Assembly (NCBI GenBank): GCA_019751475.1
Contig: JAIENH010000797.1
Location: 1-17,892 of the forward strand
Direction of reading: 5' to 3'
DNA: 17,892 nt
From: Cyclobacteriaceae bacterium
GTDB taxonomy: Bacteria > Bacteroidota > Bacteroidia > Cytophagales > Cyclobacteriaceae
Positions within the stretch are counted from its first letter, which is position 1. Each line of letters starts with the position of its first letter. The position numbers and the translations under genes are program-made. The notes beneath the pieces are model-generated. The model was not told the DNA's origin and did no database searches. It worked only from the letters and a program-made list of their open reading frames with translations. Below, piece after piece: positions 1 to 6,483 of the stretch.

Positions 1-116
1 AGTTATTGAGATGGTTCGACCCCCTATACTTCAGGCTGCTTAGAGATGCGACATTTTGGAATACACCCCTGGCGGTTTAGCCTGCCCGGTTGTTGATAAT
101 GACGTACTGATTGTTG
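1..116. other. Window edge downstream of the sigma operon; possible end of a convergent gene
   Basis: No gene is firmly supported here. On the plus strand a frame is open from base 3 to a TAG at 78-80 and would give a 25-residue, aromatic-rich C-terminus ending FWNTPLAV. It would converge on the small gene that stops at 117. Against it, the frame uses AGA and AGG for arginine, unlike the neighbouring genes, and other frames here are also open for 15-25 codons. A weak 6-bp inverted repeat (CAGGCT near 31, AGCCTG near 79) is present. No tRNA-like fold could be built around the TTCGA at 16-20. Confidence 0.25.
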
Positions 117-353
117 CTACTGGCGTACTTCAAGCCCGTGGGCATAGTTGAGAATGTTCTCAACGGCTGCGGCCGGTGCTTCCAGGGTGGCCTTTTGAAC
201 GGCCGTGCTGGTCAAGAGCAACTCGCGGTGAAGAAGCTGCAACTCTGCGTCAAACGAGAGTGCGCGCTTAATCTCCTTTGTCTCCTCCTCCGTGGTCTCT
301 TGGTAAATAAACCTGATCAGGTCGTTTTGGGTAAAGGTTTTGGTCATAGGCAT
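117..353 (-). CDS. Small soluble protein resembling an anti-sigma N-terminal domain
   Basis: This 78-residue protein is encoded just after the ECF sigma gene and overlaps it by 86 bp in another frame. Its start, residues 5-45, has the pattern FTQNDLIRFIYQET followed by an E/K-rich helix. This resembles the N-terminal sigma-binding helices of Bacteroidota anti-sigma factors, where a 'ENDLIxYLxGE' stretch is common. There is no membrane segment and no HxxxCxxC zinc motif, so if it binds the sigma factor it does so as a free cytosolic protein. ATG at 353 is the first start; a second in-frame ATG at 347 is equally possible. The overlap implies translational coupling to the sigma gene. The gene is real by context and composition; the anti-sigma role is inference. 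Confidence 0.7.
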   Translation of the reverse strand: MPMTKTFTQNDLIRFIYQETTEEETKEIKRALSFDAELQLLHRELLLTSTAVQKATLEAPAAAVENILNYAHGLEVRQ

Positions 354-921
354 ATTGGGTTTTGATCATTTTCTTTCTCAAGTTAATGAGTGCATAACGC
401 ATGCGGCCTAAAGCGGTGTTGATGCTTACGCCTGTCTTGTCTGCAATTTCCTGAAAGCTCAGGTCCATGTAGTGGCGCATGATCAGCACTTGCTTTTGCT
501 CTGCCGGCAGCTCCTTAATATAATCGCGCAAGCGTGTTTGGGTGTCTTGCGCAATTTGGAGCGACTCTGCAGAATCCTCTGAAAACTCCAGCGAGTTAAA
601 TACACGGCTGCCGTCTTCCAACACAATCTCCGGGTAGCGCTTGCTCCTCCGGAAAGAGTCAATAGCCAGGTTATGGGCTATGCGACTCAACCACGGCAGG
701 AACTTACCCTCTTCATTGTAGCGGCCACCTTTTATGGTGTTCACAGCTTTAATGAAGGTCTCCTGCAAGAGGTCTTCTGCTTTGTAGCGGTCTTTTACAA
801 TCAAGTAAATGGCCGTATAAATTCTCGATTTGTGGCGATGAAGTAGCACCTTGAAAGCTTCTTCGTTACCGTTTTGATAAAGCGTCACCAACTGGCTGTC
901 GCTGCATCTGCTGTCTATCAT
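268..921 (-). CDS. ECF-family RNA polymerase sigma factor
   Basis: A 217-residue sigma-70 family, extracytoplasmic-function regulator that directs core RNA polymerase to specific promoters. Region 2 spans about residues 20-92, with the conserved AEDLLQETFIKA motif at 48-60 and WLSRIAHNLAIDSFRR at 77-92. Region 4 covers about 130-184, with ELPAEQKQVLIMRHYMDLSFQEIA and a helix-turn-helix ending near TALGRMRYAL. No region 1.1 or 3 is present, as expected for ECF sigmas. After region 4 there is an odd 33-residue tail rich in Pro, Asp and Gly. Its last 28 codons lie over the start of the next gene in another frame, so the tail may not be functional. Start ATG at 921. It is divergent from the acidic-tail protein at 1103. 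Its regulon cannot be read from the sequence. Confidence 0.95.
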   Translation of the reverse strand: MIDSRCSDSQLVTLYQNGNEEAFKVLLHRHKSRIYTAIYLIVKDRYKAEDLLQETFIKAVNTIKGGRYNEEGKFLPWLSRIAHNLAIDSFRRSKRYPEIVLEDGSRVFNSLEFSEDSAESLQIAQDTQTRLRDYIKELPAEQKQVLIMRHYMDLSFQEIADKTGVSINTALGRMRYALINLRKKMIKTQYAYDQNLYPKRPDQVYLPRDHGGGDKGD

Positions 922-1102
922 TCTGTCTCACGGTTAGGTAACGTAGAGGTCTATATCAATAGTGTGAGGGGTTAAATTTTATTGTTTGGTATCGAAAAGG
1001 TAGAAATAATCTGTTACCTGCCAAAAAAATTAAAAAAAAATCTTGCCTTCTATGCAATTTCTTGGCCTATTTGTCCCAAATTTTTTGCATTAGTAACCAC
1101 CC
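922..1102. promoter_or_regulatory. AT-rich divergent intergenic region between the sigma gene and the acidic-tail gene
   Basis: This 181-bp spacer must hold the promoters of both divergent genes. It contains A-tracts at 1023-1040 that could curve DNA or act as UP-like elements. No perfect TAnnTTTG box is present on either strand. The best plus-strand candidate is TTG at 1043-1045, 20 bases, then a box that matches only in TTTG (1070-1073). This would start transcription very close to the ATG at 1103. The evidence for exact promoter positions is weak. Confidence 0.3.
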
Positions 1103-1480
1103 ATGCCCGCAAGTAAGAAGAAAGTGATCAAAAGCCTCGAAAGTTTGTCCGAGGATTTGAAGGAGTTGATGAAGAAACAGTACCCCATTGGGTATGAGAA
1201 CAGCATCACGCGAATTATGAACGCCAAGAAGGAACCGATCTTCGTTTTTCCACTGGAGACAGACGAGGCTACGTACTTGGTGAAACTGCCAGCTACCAAA
1301 AACAGCGATGGCGGCTACGACCTTGATGCCAAACCCAAAGACGATGAATTTGAAGGTGGCGAGCGCGATGACGATGACTTTGAAGGAGGTGATGATCTGG
1401 AAGGTGGCGACTACGATGATGAAGGTGGCGATGAAGGTCGCAGCAAAGACCCCAGCTACGAGCCCGACTTCGACAATTAA
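1103..1480 (+). CDS. Small protein with globular N-terminus and acidic EGG-repeat tail, unknown function
   Basis: A 125-residue protein in two parts. Residues 1-65 begin with a lysine-rich helix and continue into a compact domain with YENSITRIMNAKKEPIFVFPLE and a short strand TYLVKLP. Residues 77-125 are disordered and strongly acidic, with four EGG units separated by aspartate runs and ending in PDFDN. It has no signal peptide or membrane segment, so it should be cytosolic. I recall similar N-terminal domains in small hypothetical proteins of Cytophagales but know no function for them. The acidic tail could mimic nucleic acid or bind a basic partner or metal ions; that is speculation. It is divergent from the sigma gene and is closed by its own terminator before uvrA. 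A long antisense frame across it is a by-product of the GAT/GAA repeat composition. Confidence 0.85.
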   Translation: MPASKKKVIKSLESLSEDLKELMKKQYPIGYENSITRIMNAKKEPIFVFPLETDEATYLVKLPATKNSDGGYDLDAKPKDDEFEGGERDDDDFEGGDDLEGGDYDDEGGDEGRSKDPSYEPDFDN

Positions 1481-1504
1481 AGACGTTCGACCGGAATTTT
1501 TGTG

Positions 1505-1532
1505 AACACCTTCCACGAGGAGGTGTTTTTTT
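1505..1532 (+). terminator. Rho-independent terminator of the acidic-tail gene
   Basis: AACACCT (1505-1511) pairs with AGGTGTT (1521-1527). The stem extends inward by one wobble pair and one C-G pair to a five-base loop, and a run of T follows through 1532. It begins 24 bases after the stop codon at 1480 and separates this gene from uvrA, which should therefore have its own promoter in 1533-1574. Confidence 0.85.
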
Positions 1533-1574
1533 ATGTAACGTTAAAACACTTGGCTATTTTCGTGTCCTCATTTC

Positions 1575-4412
1575 ATGCTTCCCGCTCCACCTCCTGACGA
1601 CTCGCACATTGATGAACTTGATTCGAAAGAATTTATCATCATCAAGCGTGCGCGTGTCAACAATCTTAAAAACCTGAGTGTCGCCATACCGCGAAACAAG
1701 CTCGTGGTGATTACGGGTCTGTCAGGTTCTGGCAAATCGTCCCTGGCATTTGATACGCTCTTTGCGGAGGGACAGCGGATGTATGTGGAGAGCTTAAGTT
1801 CGTATGCACGCCAGTTTCTGGGCCGCATGGAGAAGCCCGATGTCGATTACATCAAAGGAGTCTCTCCTGCCATCGCCATCGAGCAGCGTGTTAACACCCG
1901 CAACCCGCGATCTACGGTAGGCACCACTACTGAAGTGTACGATTATCTCAAGCTTCTATTCGCCCGCATTGGTAAAACGATTTCACCCGTTAGCGGAAAG
2001 GAAGTAAAACGCGACTCGGTAACGGATGTGGTGAATGCTATTAATCAATTGCCATCTGGTACGCGTGTGATGGTGGCGTGCCCACTAAAAATTCAAAAAG
2101 GAAGAAAACTGGCCGATGAACTCAATTTGCTGCTGAGCAAAGGCTTTGCGCGGGTGCTGATGAATAGCGAAGTAAAGTTCATCGAAGAATTGCTGGCTCC
2201 ACCGAAAGAGAAATCAGCTAAAAAATCTCCAAAGCTTTCTGTAGAAAGTGTAGAAGTACTCATTGACCGCGCTGCCGTAGACCCAGGCGATGAAGATCTT
2301 GCCTTTCGGTTATCAGACTCCGTGCAAACGGCTTTTTTTGAAGGCCAGGGCGATTGTTATGTTTATCCGGAAGGGAAATCCAGAGTAGCTTATTCAGATC
2401 GCTTTGAGCTAGATGGTATTTCGTTTACGGAGCCATCGGTTAATTTTTTCAGTTTCAATAATCCGTTTGGCGCCTGCCAGACCTGCGAGGGCTTTGGCAA
2501 AATTCTTGGCATCGATGAAGATCTTGTCATCCCCGACAAAAGTTTGTCGCTATATGAGGGCGTAGTAGCACCTTGGAGAACCGAAACGATGGGTGAATGG
2601 CTCAAACCCTGGCTGCGTACGGGAGCGAAGTATGATTTTCCGGTGCATCGCTCCTACTCTGAATTGACGCAAGCAGAGCGCGACTTTCTTTGGAATGGAA
2701 ACAAAGAACTAGACGGCATCAACCAGTTTTTCAAATACCTGGAGTCTAAGACACACAAAATCCAGTACCGTGTGTTGTTGTCACGCTATCGCGGAAGGAC
2801 TACCTGCCCCGATTGCCGAGGTACGCGCCTGCGCAAGGATGCATCGTATGTAAAAGTTGCCGATACGTCCATCACCGATCTTGTGCTGATGCCGGTGGAA
2901 GATGTGCTTACGTTTTTTCAAAAACTCACCGTCACTACGTTCGATCAAAAAGTTGCCGACCGGTTGCTCACTGAGATCAAATACAGGCTGGAGTATCTCA
3001 CGAAAGTGGGCTTGGGTTATCTCACCCTCAATCGTCTCACAAATACATTATCGGGTGGGGAATTTCAACGAATAAAATTGGCTACCTCACTCGGCAGTGC
3101 GCTCGTAGGCTCCATGTATATTTTGGATGAACCCAGTATCGGGCTGCACCCAAAAGATACTGAGCGCATGGTAGAGGTGCTCAAATCCCTGCGTGATCTG
3201 GGCAACACCGTGATTGTAGTTGAGCACGAAGAGGAGATCATGCGCGCAGCCGATCAGATTATCGACATCGGGCCTGACGCGGGTCAGCACGGAGGCAGGC
3301 TTATGTTTCAGGGGCCTATCGATACCATCACAGCGAAAACGACCACACACACAGCCGACTACCTCAGCGGAAGAGAAAAGATCGCAGTGCCTGCACGAAG
3401 AAGAAAATGGAAAGATTCGATTGTGATCAAAGGGGCTCGCGAAAACAATCTGAAAAACCTAAAGGTCACTTTTCCATTGGGTGTGCTCACGGTTGTTACC
3501 GGTATCAGCGGCTCGGGCAAGTCCACCCTGGTGAAAAAAATACTCTATCCGGTGGTGGGAAGATTGAACGGCTCCGTGGCTGAAACACCCGGCCGATATG
3601 ATTCCATGGAGGGAGACGCGAGCACGATCACACAGGTGGAATACGTGGATCAAAATCCGATTGGCAAATCTTCACGCTCAAATCCTATCAGCTACATCAA
3701 AGCGTATGATGCCATTCGCCAGCTATATGCAGACCAACCGCTTGGAAAGCAACGCGGCTACAAGCCATCTCATTTTTCCTTTAATGTGGATGGCGGTCGT
3801 TGTGAAAACTGCGAGGGCGAAGGAGAAATCAAAGTAGAGATGCAGTTCATGGCCGATATCTTTTTGACGTGTGAAGTATGCCATGGCAAACGGTTCAAAC
3901 AAGAAGTGTTGGAAGTGGAATACAATGGCAAAACCATCTCCGATGTACTTGACATGACAGTAGAAGAAGCGCTTGCTTTTTTCAAAGACAAGAAGCCCAT
4001 TTTTGAAAAGATTCAACCCTTGTTTGACGTGGGGCTCGGCTATGTAAAACTGGGGCAGTCGTCTAACTCGCTGAGCGGTGGCGAGGCACAGCGCGTGAAG
4101 CTGGCTTCGTTTCTGGGCAAAAACTCACCCGAAGGGCGCATCCTGTTTATCTTCGATGAACCCACCACGGGTTTGCACTTTCACGACATCTCAAAATTGC
4201 TCAAAGCCATCAACGCCCTCGTGGATGAAGGTCACTCCGTAATCATCATAGAGCACAACCTGGAAGTGATCAAGTGTGCCGACTGGATCATTGACCTCGG
4301 CCCGGAAGGCGGTGAAAAAAAAGGCGGCCATCTTGTTTTTGAAGGCACGCCTGAAGAAATGGTGAAAAAAGGTAAAGGCTACACAGCCGACTTCCTGAAA
4401 AGCAAATTGTGA
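1575..4412 (+). CDS. uvrA: Excinuclease ABC subunit A (nucleotide excision repair)
   Basis: UvrA is the dimeric ATPase that scans DNA for bulky damage and loads UvrB. At 945 residues it is full length (E. coli 940). It carries two ABC ATPase modules. Walker A lysines are K54 (GLSGSGKSS) and K649 (GISGSGKST), and signatures are LSGGEFQR at 492 and LSGGEAQR at 833. Each is followed by a Walker B with DEP. The second zinc module is complete (C743, C746, C766, C769). The first retains only C301 and C304; the expected upstream CxxC is replaced by FELDG at 277-281, as I recall for other Bacteroidota UvrA proteins. A further CPDC pair is at 411-414. ATG at 1575 adds an extension of about 20 residues before the usual [11 protein letters not shown] start; no other ATG lies before residue 70. 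The gene stands alone after a terminator and converges on fadD. Confidence 0.97.
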   Translation: MLPAPPPDDSHIDELDSKEFIIIKRARVNNLKNLSVAIPRNKLVVITGLSGSGKSSLAFDTLFAEGQRMYVESLSSYARQFLGRMEKPDVDYIKGVSPAIAIEQRVNTRNPRSTVGTTTEVYDYLKLLFARIGKTISPVSGKEVKRDSVTDVVNAINQLPSGTRVMVACPLKIQKGRKLADELNLLLSKGFARVLMNSEVKFIEELLAPPKEKSAKKSPKLSVESVEVLIDRAAVDPGDEDLAFRLSDSVQTAFFEGQGDCYVYPEGKSRVAYSDRFELDGISFTEPSVNFFSFNNPFGACQTCEGFGKILGIDEDLVIPDKSLSLYEGVVAPWRTETMGEWLKPWLRTGAKYDFPVHRSYSELTQAERDFLWNGNKELDGINQFFKYLESKTHKIQYRVLLSRYRGRTTCPDCRGTRLRKDASYVKVADTSITDLVLMPVEDVLTFFQKLTVTTFDQKVADRLLTEIKYRLEYLTKVGLGYLTLNRLTNTLSGGEFQRIKLATSLGSALVGSMYILDEPSIGLHPKDTERMVEVLKSLRDLGNTVIVVEHEEEIMRAADQIIDIGPDAGQHGGRLMFQGPIDTITAKTTTHTADYLSGREKIAVPARRRKWKDSIVIKGARENNLKNLKVTFPLGVLTVVTGISGSGKSTLVKKILYPVVGRLNGSVAETPGRYDSMEGDASTITQVEYVDQNPIGKSSRSNPISYIKAYDAIRQLYADQPLGKQRGYKPSHFSFNVDGGRCENCEGEGEIKVEMQFMADIFLTCEVCHGKRFKQEVLEVEYNGKTISDVLDMTVEEALAFFKDKKPIFEKIQPLFDVGLGYVKLGQSSNSLSGGEAQRVKLASFLGKNSPEGRILFIFDEPTTGLHFHDISKLLKAINALVDEGHSVIIIEHNLEVIKCADWIIDLGPEGGEKKGGHLVFEGTPEEMVKKGKGYTADFLKSKL

Positions 4413-4417
4413 TTTCG

Positions 4418-6085
4418 TTACGCTGGCACTTCTTCGCGCAGCGCCCGTCTCAAAATTTTACCCACGTTGGTCTTCGGTAGTTCCTTTTTGAATTCAATAA
4501 ACTTAGGCCGCTTGTAGCCGGTCAGGTTTTCTTTACAGAATTCTTTCAGTTCATCTTCCGTGAGCGATTCATCTTTCTTCACCACGCAAACCTTCACGGC
4601 CTCACCACATTGCGGATCAGGAATACCGATGGCTGCCACCTCCAGCACTTTAGGATGCGTAGCAATTACTCCTTCCACTTCGTTAGGATACACATTGAAT
4701 CCTGAAACCAGGATCATATCCTTTTTGCGATCAACAATTCGGATGTAACCGTCTTCCTCCAGCACAGCAACGTCTCCAGTCTTGAACCAACCACCCGGAT
4801 GGAACACAGATGAGTTATCCTTTTGCCAGTAGCCTTTAAATACCTGGGGCCCACGAGCACACAGTTCACCGGCTTCGCCATAGGGCATCACATTGCCGTT
4901 GTCATCCATCATTTGTATTTCCGTGCTCGGAATGGGAACACCAATGCTGCCCATCCGCTCTTTGCCTGGCATTTGGAACGTAAGCACCGGTGATGTCTCA
5001 CTCAAGCCGTAGCCCTCACCGATCGGTATGCCCGTGCGCTCCAGCCAGCGTTTGAAGACAATTTCTTGTAGCGCCATGCCACCTGCGTTGCATCCCTTCA
5101 AGGCTGAGAAATTGATGTCTTTAAAATTCGGATGATTCAACAACGCATTATACAGGGTGTTTACACCGATCATCACGTGGAATGGCTTCTTCAATATTTT
5201 AATAAAGCCTGCAAAATCGCGCGGGTTGGTTATCAGCAAGCAAGTAAGTCCGGCATTCATATAAACAAACGTGGCGGTGAGTGCATAGATGTGATACATC
5301 GGCAACGGAATGACAGCTACATCTCCCTGGTTCAACGGTCCTTTGATGGTGTTCTTCAAAACAGGCATTACTTGTAATACATTGCTCAGCACATTGCGAT
5401 GCGTGAGCTCAGCACCTTTCGATAAGCCGGTGGTACCACCCGTGTATTGCAGGAAGGCCGTGTCTTCTTTTTTGCGTGGCACCGTTTTGAATGGCTTCTT
5501 TCCACCACGCGCCAGCGCATCCGAAAATGAAATAGCATTAGGCAAGTTGTATGCCGGCACCATCTTCTTCACTTTCTTGATGACGAAATTCACCAGCAAC
5601 TTTTTAAAGCCACCCATCAGGTCGCCCACTTCGGTAACGATTACGGTCTTGATAGATGTTTCGCCAATCACCTTTTCCAGATTATGGGCGAAGTTGGCCA
5701 GTATCACGATGGCGATAGCTCCGCTGTCTTTGAACTGATGTTGCATTTCGCGAGCCGTGTAAAGCGGATTGGTATTTACCAAAATAAGTCCTGCCTTCAG
5801 GGCACCGAGCATCGCTAAGGGAAACTGCAGGATGTTGGGCATTTGTATGGCAATGCGATCGCCTGGCTTCAGGCCGCAGTCATTGACGAGAAAGGAAGCA
5901 AACCGCGTGGACAATTCGTTCAACTCACCAAACGTGATTTGTTTGTCCATATTTTCCAGCGCTGGCAGAGAGGCAAACCGACTGCAGGCATCTTCACACA
6001 ATTCAGCTAGAGAATTAAAGGATGGCTCCTGAATTTCGGGAGTCATGTAGGCAGGGTAGTGCTGCAACCAGGGACGTGCATTCAT
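4418..6085 (-). CDS. fadD: Long-chain fatty acid-CoA ligase
   Basis: It activates long-chain fatty acids with ATP and CoA to acyl-CoA, for degradation or lipid remodelling. It works at the inner face of the membrane. The 555-residue protein follows E. coli FadD (561) along its whole length. Seen here are the AMP-binding P-loop YTGGTTGLSKG at 214-224, GEGYGLSETSP at 356-366, and the FadD signature from GWFKTGD at 432 through DRKKDMILVSGFNVYPNE. The C-terminal catalytic lysine lies in VGKILRR (K543). The start at 6085 is favoured because residues 6-18 (WLQHYPAYMTPEI) match the family N-terminus. It is a single gene convergent with uvrA, with only 5 bp between the stops. A perfect inverted repeat ends two bases upstream of the ATG and may regulate it. 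Confidence 0.95.
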   Translation of the reverse strand: MNARPWLQHYPAYMTPEIQEPSFNSLAELCEDACSRFASLPALENMDKQITFGELNELSTRFASFLVNDCGLKPGDRIAIQMPNILQFPLAMLGALKAGLILVNTNPLYTAREMQHQFKDSGAIAIVILANFAHNLEKVIGETSIKTVIVTEVGDLMGGFKKLLVNFVIKKVKKMVPAYNLPNAISFSDALARGGKKPFKTVPRKKEDTAFLQYTGGTTGLSKGAELTHRNVLSNVLQVMPVLKNTIKGPLNQGDVAVIPLPMYHIYALTATFVYMNAGLTCLLITNPRDFAGFIKILKKPFHVMIGVNTLYNALLNHPNFKDINFSALKGCNAGGMALQEIVFKRWLERTGIPIGEGYGLSETSPVLTFQMPGKERMGSIGVPIPSTEIQMMDDNGNVMPYGEAGELCARGPQVFKGYWQKDNSSVFHPGGWFKTGDVAVLEEDGYIRIVDRKKDMILVSGFNVYPNEVEGVIATHPKVLEVAAIGIPDPQCGEAVKVCVVKKDESLTEDELKEFCKENLTGYKRPKFIEFKKELPKTNVGKILRRALREEVPA

Positions 6086-6087
6086 AA

Positions 6088-6107
6088 TTTCAATCGTTTG
6101 ATTGAAA
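6088..6107 (-). promoter_or_regulatory. Perfect inverted repeat abutting the fadD start codon
   Basis: TTTCAATC (6088-6095) and GATTGAAA (6100-6107) are exact reverse complements with a four-base spacer GTTT. On the fadD transcript this hairpin ends two bases before the ATG at 6083-6085. It is either an operator for a dimeric repressor, as TetR-type fatty-acid regulators use such sites, or an RNA hairpin that lowers translation initiation. The sequence alone does not decide between these. Confidence 0.5.
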
Positions 6108-6222
6108 CGAAAGTAGTGATTTTGTCATGTATCCAAACCATTTTTCCGCCTCTTGTTTAAGTAAAAATTGCACGACTGGCGAATTAGAAATACATTTTGA
6201 AACCTAAATCCTTCACCATGAA

Positions 6223-6269
6223 ATGGCCATTAACAGATTGTAAACCCAATAGAATGATAATCTGGCCAT
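6223..6269. repeat. Imperfect hairpin containing a duplicated TGGCCATT
   Basis: CAGATT (6234-6239) pairs with AATCTG (6259-6264). Beyond a six-base bulge, ATGGC (6223-6227) pairs with GCCAT (6265-6269). TGGCCATT occurs twice, at 6224-6231 and 6263-6270, the first inside the 10-bp palindrome AATGGCCATT. It lies between the fadD leader and the REPIN-like element. Its function is unknown; it could be an operator pair or a remnant of another small repeat. Confidence 0.4.
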
Positions 6270-6302
6270 TCCATGTGCCCTTAAACAAAAATAACTGAAC
6301 TA

Positions 6303-6454
6303 CCTTCGGCTAAAAGCCGAAGGGTTTAGTATCGGCTAAAGCCGACTGAAGCAATGCACATAGACTCGGAAATCATTCGGGAGAAAATCGCTGAGTCATC
6401 TAGTGTTCGCTTCATACAAAATTATTAAACTAAAGTCTTCGCCTAAAGGCGAGG
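6303..6454. repeat. REPIN-like element: two inverted REP-type hairpins plus an inner hairpin
   Basis: Hairpin A (6303-6323) has a perfect 9-bp stem, CCTTCGGCT with AGCCGAAGG, and an AAA loop. A small hairpin TCGGCT-AA-AGCCGA follows at 6332-6345. Hairpin B (6437-6454) is CTTCGCC-TAAA-GGCGAGG with one wobble pair. The inner flanks of A and B are inverted copies: GAAGGGTTTAGT (6319-6330) and the reverse complement of 6429-6440, GAAGACTTTAGT, match at 10 of 12 bases. The two ends are thus the same kind of unit in opposite orientation, with about 80 bp of unstructured centre. This matches the plan of REPINs, which RAYT-type IS200-like transposases mobilise in trans. No transposase lies in the window. 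Confidence 0.6.
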
Positions 6455-6483
6455 GATTTTCCCCCAGATACAGACATTAACAC

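Larger units (their letters stand above)
6086..6483. other. 398-bp divergent intergenic region with several hairpins and no gene
   Basis: The region separates fadD (minus) from the esterase gene (plus). It holds a perfect inverted repeat at the fadD start, an imperfect hairpin at 6223-6269, and a REPIN-like element at 6303-6454. I find no open frame with convincing coding character. Minus-strand matches to TAnnTTTG occur at about 6286-6292 (reading TATTTTTG) and within the element at about 6417-6424. Neither has a TTG at the right spacing, so I do not call a fadD promoter. No promoter for the esterase gene could be assigned. Confidence 0.7.

Noticed and set aside
1..116. tRNA or other structured RNA suggested by TTCGA near base 16
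   Set aside because: No T-arm, anticodon arm or acceptor stem could be paired around it on either strand.
1067..1516. 149-codon open frame antisense to the acidic-tail gene
   Set aside because: It mirrors the GAT/GAA/GGT repeats of the plus-strand gene, giving an artificial valine/phenylalanine/alanine-rich product, and it crosses the plus-strand terminator.
6303..6454. CRISPR-like repeat array
   Set aside because: The repeats are hairpins in inverted orientation with unequal spacing, and no repeat unit recurs with regular spacers; no cas gene is present.
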